Part shown: piece by piece, positions 1 through 9,678 of the stretch
Position numbering within the stretch: position 1 is the stretch's first letter
Layout: the number at the start of each line of letters is the position of its first letter
DNA from: Endotrypanum monterogeii
Taxonomy: Eukaryota; Euglenozoa; Kinetoplastea; Trypanosomatida; Trypanosomatidae
DNA: 64,000 nucleotides
NCBI GenBank assembly: GCA_000333855.2
Contig: CM007342.1
Location: 531,583-595,582, forward strand
Direction of reading: 5' to 3'
Made by a program: the position numbers and the translations under genes
Notes under the pieces: generated by a model
What the model was told of the DNA's origin: nothing
Databases searched by the model: none
The model's input: the letters and a program-made list of their open reading frames with translations, nothing else

Positions 1-93
1 ACGACGACGACGACCGGTACGACGACGACGACGTACGGTACGGTACGGACGGACGTACGTACCGTACGTACCGTACGTACGTACGTACGTAGT
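1..93. repeat. ACG/ACGT-type simple sequence at the window edge
   Basis: The first 93 bases are built from ACG, ACGT and CGGT units in irregular alternation and run directly into a long TG tract. No coding or RNA signal is visible. It may be a real microsatellite or an assembly-edge artefact. Confidence 0.6.
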
Positions 94-95
94 AG

Positions 96-96
96 T

Positions 97-193
<97 letters not shown>
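96..193. repeat. (TG)n microsatellite, about 49 units
   Basis: An almost perfect TG dinucleotide run of about 98 bases. On the minus strand, which is the transcribed strand of this block, it reads as (CA)n. Long CA/TG runs are common in trypanosomatid intergenic DNA. Such a tract is expected to vary in length between strains. Confidence 0.95.
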
Positions 194-195
<2 letters not shown>

Positions 196-1023
196 CACCT
201 ATGGAAAGCAGTTGGAGCAGAAGCAACAGTGTAAAATCATACACAGGTTTTTCAGTGGTGAGCACGTTTGCGGGAAGCAGAGATGCACAGCAGACATGCA
301 CAGCAGCGGCACTCAGGGAAGTCAGGGAAGTCAGGGAGACCATGGAAGGGAGAGGTGGAAGTGGAAGTGAAGAAAAATGCAACAACCTACGTGAGGGTCA
401 CACCCATGGCCGAAGAGAACTCTGTGTTCGAACAGACGCACCCACATATAACGACCAAAGCCGCCGATGGATGAGTGTGCTGTGCTCACTCGTGCGCTTG
501 GTTGTTGATGCATCTACAGATCACCAGCTCAGCCGGACGCCGACGGAGCCGAGTAGCAGCGTTGCAATCCGGCATGAAGAGGAGGCATAAAGAGCGGAAT
601 GCGCATACACATACCCCCTCCTTACCACGGTGTAGCACTTACAGCCACACACAGACATACGTGCGTGCGTGCGTGCGTGCGTGCGCACTTCAAATATTTT
701 TCCCCCTATGTGAAGCGTCTAGAGAGGGAGAAACGGAAAAAAAAAACGGTCTGTGTGCTTTGTGGGCATCCGAAGTGATATGTTTGGAAATGTCCTATCG
801 ATAACGCACAATACCAAGTGTCAGCGCAAGGCTCCTCGGAGCAGCAGACGCCCGGGTGCTAGTGTTCATAGAATAAAAGTACGAAAAAAAAAGGGGGGCG
901 CTAAGGTGCAAAGCTCTTGGGGACAATAGGAAGCGGAGGACCGAGTAGAATGTGGGGTCCCTATCACCACCACCACCACCGAGGCTCCACATCACAACAG
1001 CAGGGCACATCCGCGCACCGCCG
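194..1023. other. Gene-free region downstream of the methyltransferase gene
   Basis: No convincing reading frame is present; the overlapping frames are short or low-complexity. It should contain the 3' untranslated region and polyadenylation region of the minus-strand gene ending at 1024. A short GTGC-type repeat lies near 660-690. Confidence 0.6.
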
Positions 1024-2934
1024 CTACATCTCTGGTGCGTGATGAGATGTAAAAACATGAAATGGTTCAAAGTCCTCCAGCAGGGGGTTGTACCCGCTCT
1101 GCGTCGTGAAGAGGGCTGTCTTGTCACCGCCGAACGTCTGCCAAAACACGGGGTGCCGCATCGACGCCACCTCCTTTTGCGCACCACAGATGCGGCTATA
1201 CACAAGGGAAAGGTGATCAAAGTCGGTGGGGAAGCAGATATCCACCATGCCCGCATTGGCGTGCAGTGCATCTGCGGGCTTGCGCAGGTACATGTCCTTG
1301 GCCACACGCAGCTTCACCTGCAGCACAGGCCCGTTCACGCCGGGCAATGCCTGACGCACACTCGCCCAATCCGCCGCAAACAGGTGGTGGCGAGGGAAGT
1401 ATTGAGCTAGCATCTCAATAAAAACCATCTGGACTGTTGGCAGCCAGGCAGTGTGGAAGGGACTCATGATATACGCCATTTTCGTGAATATCGCTGTGGT
1501 GGAGTCGGTCATGTTCGGCTCGATGCTCCGCCGCTTCGGTGCATCGAGCGTTTCCCGGCCCTCGGTGAGGCAAAGCACCTTCAAATTGTGAAAGGACTCC
1601 TCCTGCATCCAGTTGAGGTAGCGCAGGTAACGTAAAATCATTGGATCCTGCACGGCGTAGTAACGCTCGTGCGCCGTCGCGAGGTTGTCGTGTTGCTGGA
1701 AACCAAACCAGTGTTCACTCACCACGGCCTCTTGATCCCATAGCACGCAATCGTGCGGCATACCGGAGAAAAGCTCGACGGCGAGAACGACACAGCGCCG
1801 CTTCTCCAACTGGCGCCAGTTCAGAACAGATATATGATGTATGCTCACGTGGTGGTAATGGTGAATAAGTTTGTTTCGCAATATCGGGATGAGATAGGGA
1901 TTCTGCTCAACGACGTGGTACTCACACTTCGCGTAGAGCTCCACAAAGTGCTCGGCCAAGTAATCAAGTATGGACAAGGCAAGCGCACCGGTACCGGCAC
2001 CTATGTCGTACACGACGAGCGGCTCTCGGGGATCAAACTTCGCACGGTGCGTTGTCACTAGGTATTCCGCCAGGACCCAGCCGTAGTAGGGCTGAAAAAG
2101 TTGCGTGGGTGTCACAAATCCAGGAGTCGACTCATGCAACTTGGTGGCATACCGCTCGTAGTCGTACTGACTGCGCAGCGAGGAGAACGGGATGGGGTCG
2201 AAGTAGCCCGTGGTCATGAGCTGGCGGTATTTGCGAAACAACTTCGGGTAGTAGCCCCATTTGTTGTGATACAGGGCGAAGTGCACAAAGTCCCGCATAA
2301 TGAGTCTCGTGCCCAGCGAGGGATGATCAGCAACAGCGCCGCCCTCGAAGACGATCATATCCTCAAACATCTTTCGCTGCCGCTCCACGCGCCTCTCCTC
2401 GAGCATGGCCACAATCTGGTCCAACCGTGCTTCACTGGTGATGTCGTTCGGCGAGGAGATGACCAAAGGTACTACGCTGCGAGATCCATGTAAGGCACCG
2501 TTAGCGGCTTCAGATACAATCGAGCCAGCATCGACACCGACACCTCTCTCGGCAGGGCGCCAAACGATGGAAGTGGCCCCCGTCTGCAGAGCCCCAGGCG
2601 TAGCAGCTGCTTTGTCGCCCGTGGTGGAACTGCTGCTGGCTGGAGTCGTCGGAATCGCTGATGACGATGTGAGCTCGGATGACGACGGCGCAGGCGTGGT
2701 CAGCCTAGGAGCTTGCAAAGACCTGGACCGGAGGAAAAGCCCCAACGCTGGTGTGAATTCATATTCGTGGGGTAGCCTTCTTCTAGCAGGCGCCAGCCGA
2801 CCCTTGGCAGTTGGTACCTGAGCTGCCTCACAGCGCGGCTGATGAAAAACAAGACCGATGAGAGGCGAGCCGGCAGCCAAAGCAACGCCACTGCGACAAG
2901 ACCCCAGCGCCCGCCAGACTGACGTTCCGCGCAT
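1024..2934 (-). CDS. MidA/NDUFAF7-like SAM-dependent methyltransferase, probably mitochondrial
   Basis: A 636-residue protein. The C-terminal two thirds carry a Rossmann methyltransferase core with the SAM-binding glycine motif GAGTG at about residues 312-316, followed by VVEQNPYL, and a preceding FVTPTQLFQPYYG segment that corresponds to the family's F-I-T-S-P-E-like region. This pattern fits the MidA/NDUFAF7 (DUF185) family; NDUFAF7 methylates an arginine of a complex I subunit in mitochondria. The N-terminus (MRGTSVWRALGSCRSG) is Arg/Ser-rich without acids, like a mitochondrial presequence, and residues about 75-145 are a Ser/Thr/Pro-rich low-complexity linker not usual in the family. The frame stays open upstream to 3039 but only with a GTG codon; 2934 is the first ATG. 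The family call is fairly sure; the substrate is inferred. Confidence 0.82.
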   Translation of the reverse strand: MRGTSVWRALGSCRSGVALAAGSPLIGLVFHQPRCEAAQVPTAKGRLAPARRRLPHEYEFTPALGLFLRSRSLQAPRLTTPAPSSSELTSSSAIPTTPASSSSTTGDKAAATPGALQTGATSIVWRPAERGVGVDAGSIVSEAANGALHGSRSVVPLVISSPNDITSEARLDQIVAMLEERRVERQRKMFEDMIVFEGGAVADHPSLGTRLIMRDFVHFALYHNKWGYYPKLFRKYRQLMTTGYFDPIPFSSLRSQYDYERYATKLHESTPGFVTPTQLFQPYYGWVLAEYLVTTHRAKFDPREPLVVYDIGAGTGALALSILDYLAEHFVELYAKCEYHVVEQNPYLIPILRNKLIHHYHHVSIHHISVLNWRQLEKRRCVVLAVELFSGMPHDCVLWDQEAVVSEHWFGFQQHDNLATAHERYYAVQDPMILRYLRYLNWMQEESFHNLKVLCLTEGRETLDAPKRRSIEPNMTDSTTAIFTKMAYIMSPFHTAWLPTVQMVFIEMLAQYFPRHHLFAADWASVRQALPGVNGPVLQVKLRVAKDMYLRKPADALHANAGMVDICFPTDFDHLSLVYSRICGAQKEVASMRHPVFWQTFGGDKTALFTTQSGYNPLLEDFEPFHVFTSHHAPEM

Positions 2935-3375
2935 TTCTCCTCCGCAGCACCGAAGAAGGTAGAGTTCGAGTCCACGCGAACAGCAGCCCTGCACTGCGCG
3001 AGGTGCTACCGAGCTCAGCACACACGCGCCGATATGCACGAGACTTTTGAGGGGCAGCGAAGAAAAGGAGCAGGAGAATATCCCTCTCAGCTCGACTGCT
3101 CTGTTTCAGAACTACCTCACATATGCCCCTCCCCACGCCTTTGCCCTCACCCTCTTCACTAGAGATGAATAAATAAATGTGTATATGTATATGTATATGT
3201 ATACATATGTAAGCGCACACACCTCTTGTGGATGAGACGGTCTGGCCCTGTGGCAGCAGCAATTCGCAATCTGTCACAGGGAAACTAATAAGAGGAAAAA
3301 AAAATACGATATGAAAGGAGTCGATTGCACCGTTTTAGTGTGACTGCTGGAATGCGCACAGAGAAGGGGGAGGAA

Positions 3376-3411
<36 letters not shown>

Positions 3412-4730
3412 GGGGGGGGGCGTCGTTGACGGGGGTGGAAAAAAAGCACCACAGGGCTTAGGAAAGCATAGAAAAAAAAATATTTTTGGAAGAGGAGTTG
3501 GGGAGATGGGGTAAGAAAAGAGAGAGAGCACCCAAATCATCACGCGAAGCGACATAAGGTCTCACTAACAGGCGAGAGGTAGAGAGGGGGGAAAAGGGGG
3601 CGAGATTCATTGTATCACGCCCACAGAGGGGGGGGAGAGGCTGTCTCAGCCTGAGCAGCAGTGGCAACTCCCTACCGCCGCCTTCCCCAACATCGGAGTG
3701 CGTCCTACTGATTCGACTGTGTGGAGAAAGAAAGTCGTGAGATAGACGGGAACCAACAATGAAAAAAGACCATAATACACGCGAAGCGGGGGCTACACCT
3801 CACCTCTGCGCGCGCCACCTAGAGGGAAAAAACGAAAGAAGGCATAGCTCGTCCCGTTTTTTTTTCCCGGGCAGAACACGGCTCCTCCTCGCCCTCTCCT
3901 CTCTCCTCTCCCATCGTGGCCAAATCCACCACAGTGCTCCTCTCTGCCAAGAAACACTAACGCCCGTCGTCGCCGGTGAGGTATGCGTGCTGGGAGAGGA
4001 GGGGTGAGGGAGGCGAGGGAGGAGGACCCGTGTGACAGCTAGATATTTAGGAAGACTTTTTTTTTTGAAAACACTTTTTCGTTATGCACAGCGTGTGCAA
4101 TTAATGTGACAAAGATGTAGAAAATCTCTCGCCCCCTCGCACACCACTGCTTCTCCTTAGGTTCAAGGATGTCTTGTAACGGCACCACACACAAACAGAG
4201 AGAGAGAGAGAGAGAGATCGGGAGATGGGCGCAAACAGACAGAAAGAACAACCACTATCGCATAAGCCGAAAGCCCAAGTCAGAAGAACAGAGGAGGGGG
4301 GAGGAAGTTCAAGAGCACCCATGAAATCGATGACAGAGAAGGTAGTAAAAAAAAAAAGATAGGAAACAAACCCACAAAACACGGATCCAACACAACGTAC
4401 ACAGACATCAGATACAGAACGGGGAAGCCGAAGCTGATCGTCATCGTGGCCGTTAGTCCACCAGCAAATTACAAAGCAAACGGATATGCAAGCAGATCAC
4501 CTGTGCTCTATCCTGCACTATGCACCTACATCATAAACCCCATAGAAAGGCGGAGAAAGCTCGATACTCACGTGCCCTTCCACAGTCGGCACACTGACTT
4601 CAACGGGCGAGCGGGTGCGCCTTACGGAAGCATCCGTGCAGAAAAACACTTTGCTAACCGAGTGACTTCAGTATATAGTTGATAGCAGAGCCATAGAGCC
4701 TCTGGAAGTGCAGGAACGGAAGCCTGCCCC
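2935..4730. other. Intergenic region between methyltransferase and DHHC genes
   Basis: About 1.8 kb with no supported gene. On the plus strand it is purine-rich, so pyrimidine-rich in the sense of transcription, with A and G runs, a (GT)n tract at about 3380-3406, an (AG)n tract near 4197-4216 and a TATATG-type repeat near 3180-3206. It should hold the 5' leader of the methyltransferase gene and the 3' end of the DHHC mRNA. Confidence 0.6.
3044..3045 (-). promoter_or_regulatory. Predicted trans-splice acceptor AG for the methyltransferase gene
   Basis: On the minus strand a pyrimidine tract (CTCCTGCTCCTTTTCTTCG, then CCCCTC) is followed by the first AG at 3045-3044. This would give a leader of about 109 nt before the ATG at 2934. 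It is inferred from the tract-plus-first-AG rule only. Confidence 0.4.
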
Positions 4731-4983
4731 CTATTCGCTTCGGTAAAGCGGCTCGTGTGATGGGACAGAGGAGCTGCTGTCAAAGGCATCAGGGACACCA
4801 TGACCCTTGGCGCCCTCTACCGTCGGTGGATACCTCCGCCTACCTCCCAATGAATCCCTTTCCGACCTTCCGATACGGCCCGAATATGACCCCACGGAGA
4901 CGCCTCGCGCTCTGGCAAGCGATGGCACCTGCGAGTCATCCTTCGCAACGGCGCTTGATGCGGAAACCTCAATACCCAGCCCG

Positions 4984-5016
<33 letters not shown>

Positions 5017-5996
5017 GACGGCAGCGGCGGTGGCAAGATTGGCGTGTCGGCCATCATAGTCCCCTCGTCCCCCACCCCATCGTCCACCCACTGATGATTC
5101 AAGTTGTCGACGTTCCGCTTTCTGAAGTTGCGTCGCTTGCGCACCTCGATGCAGGGGCACAGCCCGTTCCTCTCGGACTTGTCGCTCCGACTGTGGTACT
5201 CTCCCCTCGCCCGTTTCCGCTCGCGCTTCTTGAGAATGTGCTCGTACGTGGACTGGTGGGTGATGTCCAGGTATATGTGGAAACAGATGAGCCTGCCGAG
5301 GGAGAAGATGCCGATCGTTGATAGACACAGGCACAGAAAGTTCAAGAGCACGAGCACGGGGAAGGCCTGTGGGGGACTGTGGTAGGCTTGGGTACGCATA
5401 CGGCTCTTAAAGGCGTCCTCGTCGCGCAGCATTCGTTGAAGTATGAAGAGGCTTATGCCAGTCACCCAAACCATTCCAACCCATGCCACACCCATGAACG
5501 TTGCGAAAAGGCGGTAGTTCTTGGCCCCGACGCAGCTGTTCAGCCATCGACAGTGATGATCAAACCCTGGAACGCATTTGTCGCAGACACTACAGTGCTT
5601 GCAGCCTGCTTGCACAAAACGCCTACAGAAAACACACGGTTCAGTATTCGTATCTCCCAACTCCGGAACGAGCTGATCCTGGTCGAGGCGAGGGAGGTCA
5701 GTACGGAAGACGGCGGGGTCCTGCTGAGGGTACAGCCCAAGCGCCACCTTGATCAAGACCACTGAGCCGACAAGCAGAGGAGAGATGATGATTACACTAA
5801 CGAATAATGCCCCATCCAAAAAAGGAATCTGAGCTGTGAAGTGCAACACTGCCAACAGGGAAATGGCAGCCCAAGCTCCTATCTGCAGCGCGTCAAGAGG
5901 GTACTCGTAGCCGCTTCGGCGCGGACGCACCGGCTCTCCGTAGATATCGTTCCACTCGCCTTCCTCATTCAGTGCCCGGCAGCAACGCCATGACAT
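4731..5996 (-). CDS. DHHC-type protein S-palmitoyltransferase
   Basis: A 421-residue membrane enzyme expected to attach palmitate to cysteines of target proteins. Four hydrophobic segments lie at about residues 36-55, 62-84, 166-187 and 212-240. Between the second and third is the cysteine-rich domain (C121xxC, HCSVCDKC) with an intact catalytic D146-H-H-C149. The usual TTxE motif after the last membrane segment appears as STYE (about 249-252). The cytosolic tail is basic (KKRERKRARGEYH), then carries a polyglutamine run of ten Q encoded by a pure CAG repeat and a Ser/Arg-rich end. Topology, length and motif order fit the family well; the target proteins and the membrane it sits in cannot be read from sequence. 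Confidence 0.93.
4986..5016. repeat. CTG/CAG trinucleotide repeat inside the DHHC gene
   Basis: Ten uninterrupted CTG units on the plus strand, read as CAG on the coding strand and giving polyglutamine in the cytosolic tail. Pure repeats of this kind tend to vary in length between strains. Confidence 0.95.
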
Positions 5997-6075
5997 TATT
6001 CTATTTGTCTGAAGTTCAAAGCGAATATGTGCGATACGGTGTGTGTGGTCGAAGACGCTCTCGGCCCCACGCTCG

Positions 6076-6077
6076 CT
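6076..6077 (-). promoter_or_regulatory. Predicted trans-splice acceptor AG for the DHHC gene
   Basis: On the minus strand a strong pyrimidine tract (complement of 6111-6145) is followed, after a CCCACG-repeat stretch, by the first AG at 6077-6076. The leader would be about 79 nt. Inferred from sequence pattern only. Confidence 0.4.
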
Positions 6078-7467
6078 TGCGTAGGTGTGGGCGTGGGCGT
6101 GGGTGTTTTGAAGGAAGACGGGAAGGGGAGGGGGGGGGGTAAGGAACAGTCAAAGAGACAAAGGCGATGAGGTTGGTCATGAATACGCTGAGGGAGCTCG
6201 GAAAAAAAAAATATTTTCTCCGCGCACCACGGGGAGTTTTCGTCACCCAGCTCGGCATCGTTCCTGTCCTGAGGAGGGGAAGGGAGAAGAGAGCAGCTCC
6301 CCCCACCCCACACACCCCACCCGACATCTCTATGGCATAAAGAATACGCCTTATGAAGACGGGATCAGTGGTGGGCCTCTTTTCTCGCTCTTTCACTTGT
6401 CATGAAGACTCTAACTCTCGCTTTGATAACCCCCTCACACTCTTTGGCGGAGAAAAAGAAACATCTTTGTGCGCGTCTGTTATTTTTTGTTTTTCCAACC
6501 ATGATAAATTGTGTGTTTGTTTGATTGTTATAAGGAGACACTGACACCCTAACCTGTGCGCTCTTCGAGGTTACCCTGCTACTAATGCCCCCTTCCCTTC
6601 GCTGGGTTCATGCGGCCCCACAAATGATGTTATATACTACGTATCATATATAAAGAAAAGAGCATAATAATAAGACACAGAAGGGAAATCAAGAAAAGAG
6701 GGAGGGCGTAATCGTTGGTATCGTATGGAGGGAGGGAGAGGAGGGAAGAGAGCACACACACACCCTCGCACACACACACACATGCACACACACACACACC
6801 GCTCTCCCCTCTCCTCCACATGTCTTTGCATGTGCTGGAGAAGAAAAGAGCAACGCAACGCCCCACGTTTACATAGTTCCTTTCCTCAACATATCCAGAA
6901 ACAATAAAGAAGAGTCCAAGAGAAAGGCAAGAGCACGATAGGAAGAGACGGGGAGAGACCGAAGAAATATCAAGATGTATATGTAGACAAATACGCCATA
7001 TTCCCTCAGCAAATATATGAAAATGCTTGTCTTGCTCCTCGTCTCACCGCCTCCCCCCATCCCAAACCACACACACACACACACCATCACTGAGAAACAC
7101 CCAAGCACGAATCGCATGCGCGCTGGCCATTCAACATGACCGCTGCACGCATGAATTCGTTGGTGATAATAAATAAATGAGAAGTGCAGAAAAAGTGTGG
7201 GTGGTTTTTTTTCCATAGTGGCGTCTGCGTGGGAAAGGTGCGACTGCTTAGGTGAAGAAAAAAAAAAACGAACAATCAACAAACACAGAAAAAAAAGGAA
7301 ACAAATACGGAACAAGAACGAACTGCACCTCCACTCCCCAGACCACCGCCGACCTCACTGCCCTCCCCCATCTCTCTCCCCCTCCCTCAGTCCCATTTCT
7401 GCCCTATTTGGATTATAAAGAAAGGGAAAAAGCGAGAGAGAGAGAGAGACATTCAGGGAGTGAGTCC

Positions 7468-7498
7468 ATGCATTGCATTGCATTGCATTGCATTGCAG
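7468..7498. repeat. CATTG pentanucleotide repeat at the start of the FPPS 3' UTR
   Basis: About five tandem CATTG units on the plus strand (TGCAA on the transcribed strand) end a few bases from the FPPS stop codon. The repeat would therefore be the first part of the 3' UTR. Confidence 0.9.
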
Positions 7499-7502
7499 AC
7501 CA

Positions 7503-8591
7503 TTACTTCTGGCGCTTGTAGGTCTTGCTCCACAGCAGCCTGATGCTGGCCGCGAAAGCGCTGCTCTGTGTCTCGAGCGAAGCGATGAGCCTCTCCACCT
7601 CCTCCACCACACCCTTTTCATACCTCTCAAACTGAGCAAGCAGGTTCTCTTCAGTGTACAGTTGCTTGATGACAGCGACCTTGTCAGGAGCGCTGCAGCC
7701 ATAGTTTTCCTTGAACTTCTCAACCTTCTCCGCAGGGGCAGTAGCCAGGAAGGTGACAGCCAGCCACGAACACTTGGCGTCCTCGATGTCTGTCCCAATC
7801 TTGCCCAGTATTTCCGGCGGGGTGAAACAATCCATCACGTCGTCCTGCACCTGGAAGTACTCACCCATCAGCATGGCCACCTTGTGGGTCATATCCTTGT
7901 CCACCTTATGCAGCGTCCCGCTAACGATCAGACCCATCACCATCGGCAGCCAGTAGGTGTAGTAGGCAGTCTTGTAAACAACAATGCGGCGGTGATTGAA
8001 GGGGGTATACTCGACGTAGTCCGTCGTGTTAGCATGCGCCACGTTGGCATCGAGCTTTGACGAGTCCACCATCGATGTAACGTCGTACAGCTGACCAATG
8101 GTTGTCGTCATATCCACGTCGTGAAATACGCGCAGGATTTCGGTGAGGAATGGACGGTCAGAGAAATAATGCAGAGCCATTTGCGTCGCCCAGGCGAGCA
8201 CAATCAGGCCATCGTTGATAGCCACCTGAGTCGTGACTCCGGGGTGCAGATACCAGCACGGCTTGCCGCGACGAGTTTTGCTGTTATCCATGATATCGTC
8301 CTCCACAAGAAAGTGCGCCTGTAGCATCTCGACCATCCAGCCACAGACGCACGCGTCATGCAGAACGCGCTCTATCCCGGCTGCATCCATCTGAGCATCC
8401 CTCGCCATAGCCTCCGCCACATCCACGACGCAGAGGCCACGGTTGTACTTGCCGCCAAGGCAGGTGGTGTCCATCATATCTTTCAGGTAACGCCTACGGT
8501 TGACATCTATTTCGAAGCGTTTCTCCGCATCGCTGAGGAGGAACTCCTGCACCTCCTCGTACACCTTCTGAAAGCGCCGTAGGTTGGACAT
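7503..8591 (-). CDS. FPPS: Farnesyl diphosphate synthase
   Basis: A 362-residue prenyltransferase that condenses isopentenyl diphosphate with dimethylallyl and then geranyl diphosphate to give farnesyl diphosphate, the precursor of sterols, dolichols, ubiquinone and prenyl groups. The two aspartate-rich motifs are DDIMD (98-102) and DDVMD (250-254). Chain-length residues just before the first motif are His93-Phe94, a combination I recall from Leishmania FPPS. A short insertion around 178-190 (SSKLDANVAHANTTD) is also typical of trypanosomatid enzymes. The frame is open to 8609 only with a TTG; the ATG at 8591 gives the usual family length. In these parasites the enzyme is the known target of nitrogen-containing bisphosphonates. 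Confidence 0.97.
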   Translation of the reverse strand: MSNLRRFQKVYEEVQEFLLSDAEKRFEIDVNRRRYLKDMMDTTCLGGKYNRGLCVVDVAEAMARDAQMDAAGIERVLHDACVCGWMVEMLQAHFLVEDDIMDNSKTRRGKPCWYLHPGVTTQVAINDGLIVLAWATQMALHYFSDRPFLTEILRVFHDVDMTTTIGQLYDVTSMVDSSKLDANVAHANTTDYVEYTPFNHRRIVVYKTAYYTYWLPMVMGLIVSGTLHKVDKDMTHKVAMLMGEYFQVQDDVMDCFTPPEILGKIGTDIEDAKCSWLAVTFLATAPAEKVEKFKENYGCSAPDKVAVIKQLYTEENLLAQFERYEKGVVEEVERLIASLETQSSAFAASIRLLWSKTYKRQK

Positions 8592-9589
8592 CACGATAAA
8601 CCCAAACAAAAATCCGCGTACACACTATTTTATATTTGGTCTGTTGCTTTATTTTCTCCCTCCAAAAAAAAAAAACCTCTTTTTGTGTCTCCGTGCACAG
8701 GTTTGTGTAGAGGGAGGGGCACTGACCTTGGCGGTTGTAATGATATATAATCTTGTCTGAGAGTGTGCCTGTAGGTGTGTGTATGTGTGTGATCTTTATT
8801 TTTTCTTTTGACTTGTGCAGATGTAATTTGATCGGTAGATCAGACTGGGCATCAATGCGTAAAGATAGAAAAAGAAACGAAAGGCAGAAGAAAGAAAGAG
8901 AGGGCGATCAATGGGTGAAGCGGGGGCATGAAGGAGAGCGAGCTATGTCTTGCGATCTTATGAAGCCATCATTCCTCCAGTGAAGAAAAACAAAAAAAAA
9001 AAGAGCATGAGTGTGGCGGGTCATGTGAAGGCGATGAGCAATACGTTTTTGAAGACATCACGCCGCAAGTGGGCTACCGTTATCTAGGTGAGTGCGCATG
9101 TGTCGAGCAATCAGGACCCCTTCTTTTTTTTTCTCCATCACACCCAGTCACGCAAACACGAACCCAAATCCTTCATCTGCACACCGTCTCTGACCTCCCC
9201 CTTAATGAAACAACAAAAAACAACTCGCAGAAATACAGTGACAAAACCTATACACACAGACTACATGGATATATATATATATATTTTTTTTTTCCCCTCG
9301 AAGTGGAGGGAGATGAGAGACACCAACCTCATACAAGGGGGTGAAGGGATTCTTAGACATCAGAGGCTGAAGACAGACACGCGTGCCGCGACGCACGAGT
9401 GACAACAACACCAACGTCAAGAGACACACGGAGAGGGTGAGCGTGAGCGTAATAGGCTAGGGGTACACAAGAGAAAGAAAAAAACAAAAAACACACACAA
9501 TAACTGAAGAAGTAACATGTCAACTGTCTACATAAACTGGTATCGCTCATGTGCCCTCTTTCTTCAGATGCACAAACGGCAAGAGACTA

Positions 9590-9632
<43 letters not shown>

Positions 9633-9678
9633 CGTGGGAGGGAAAGAAGAAGGAGGCTATCCGCCTGTCCGAGTTCGA
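8592..9678. other. Intergenic region between FPPS and IFT74 genes
   Basis: About 1.1 kb, no supported gene. It contains A-runs at 8665-8676 and 8990-9002, a (TA)n tract near 9270-9283 and a joined (TA)n(TG)n microsatellite at about 9591-9632. The FPPS 5' leader lies at the left end. Confidence 0.6.
8660..8661 (-). promoter_or_regulatory. Predicted trans-splice acceptor AG for FPPS
   Basis: A run of twelve T on the minus strand (complement of 8664-8676) is followed at once by GGAG; the AG at 8661-8660 would give a 68-nt leader before the ATG at 8591. Confidence 0.5.

Larger units (their letters stand above)
5997..7502. other. Intergenic region between DHHC and FPPS genes
   Basis: About 1.5 kb without a supported gene. 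It contains a G-run at about 6131-6139, (CA)n tracts at 6756-6800 and 7070-7083, A-runs, an (AG)n tract ending near 7449, and a CATTG pentanucleotide repeat next to the FPPS stop codon. A predicted splice acceptor for the DHHC gene is listed separately. Confidence 0.6.

Noticed and set aside
95..590. Frames with long Cys-Val repeats at the left edge
   Set aside because: They are translations of the (TG)n microsatellite; no protein-like sequence follows.
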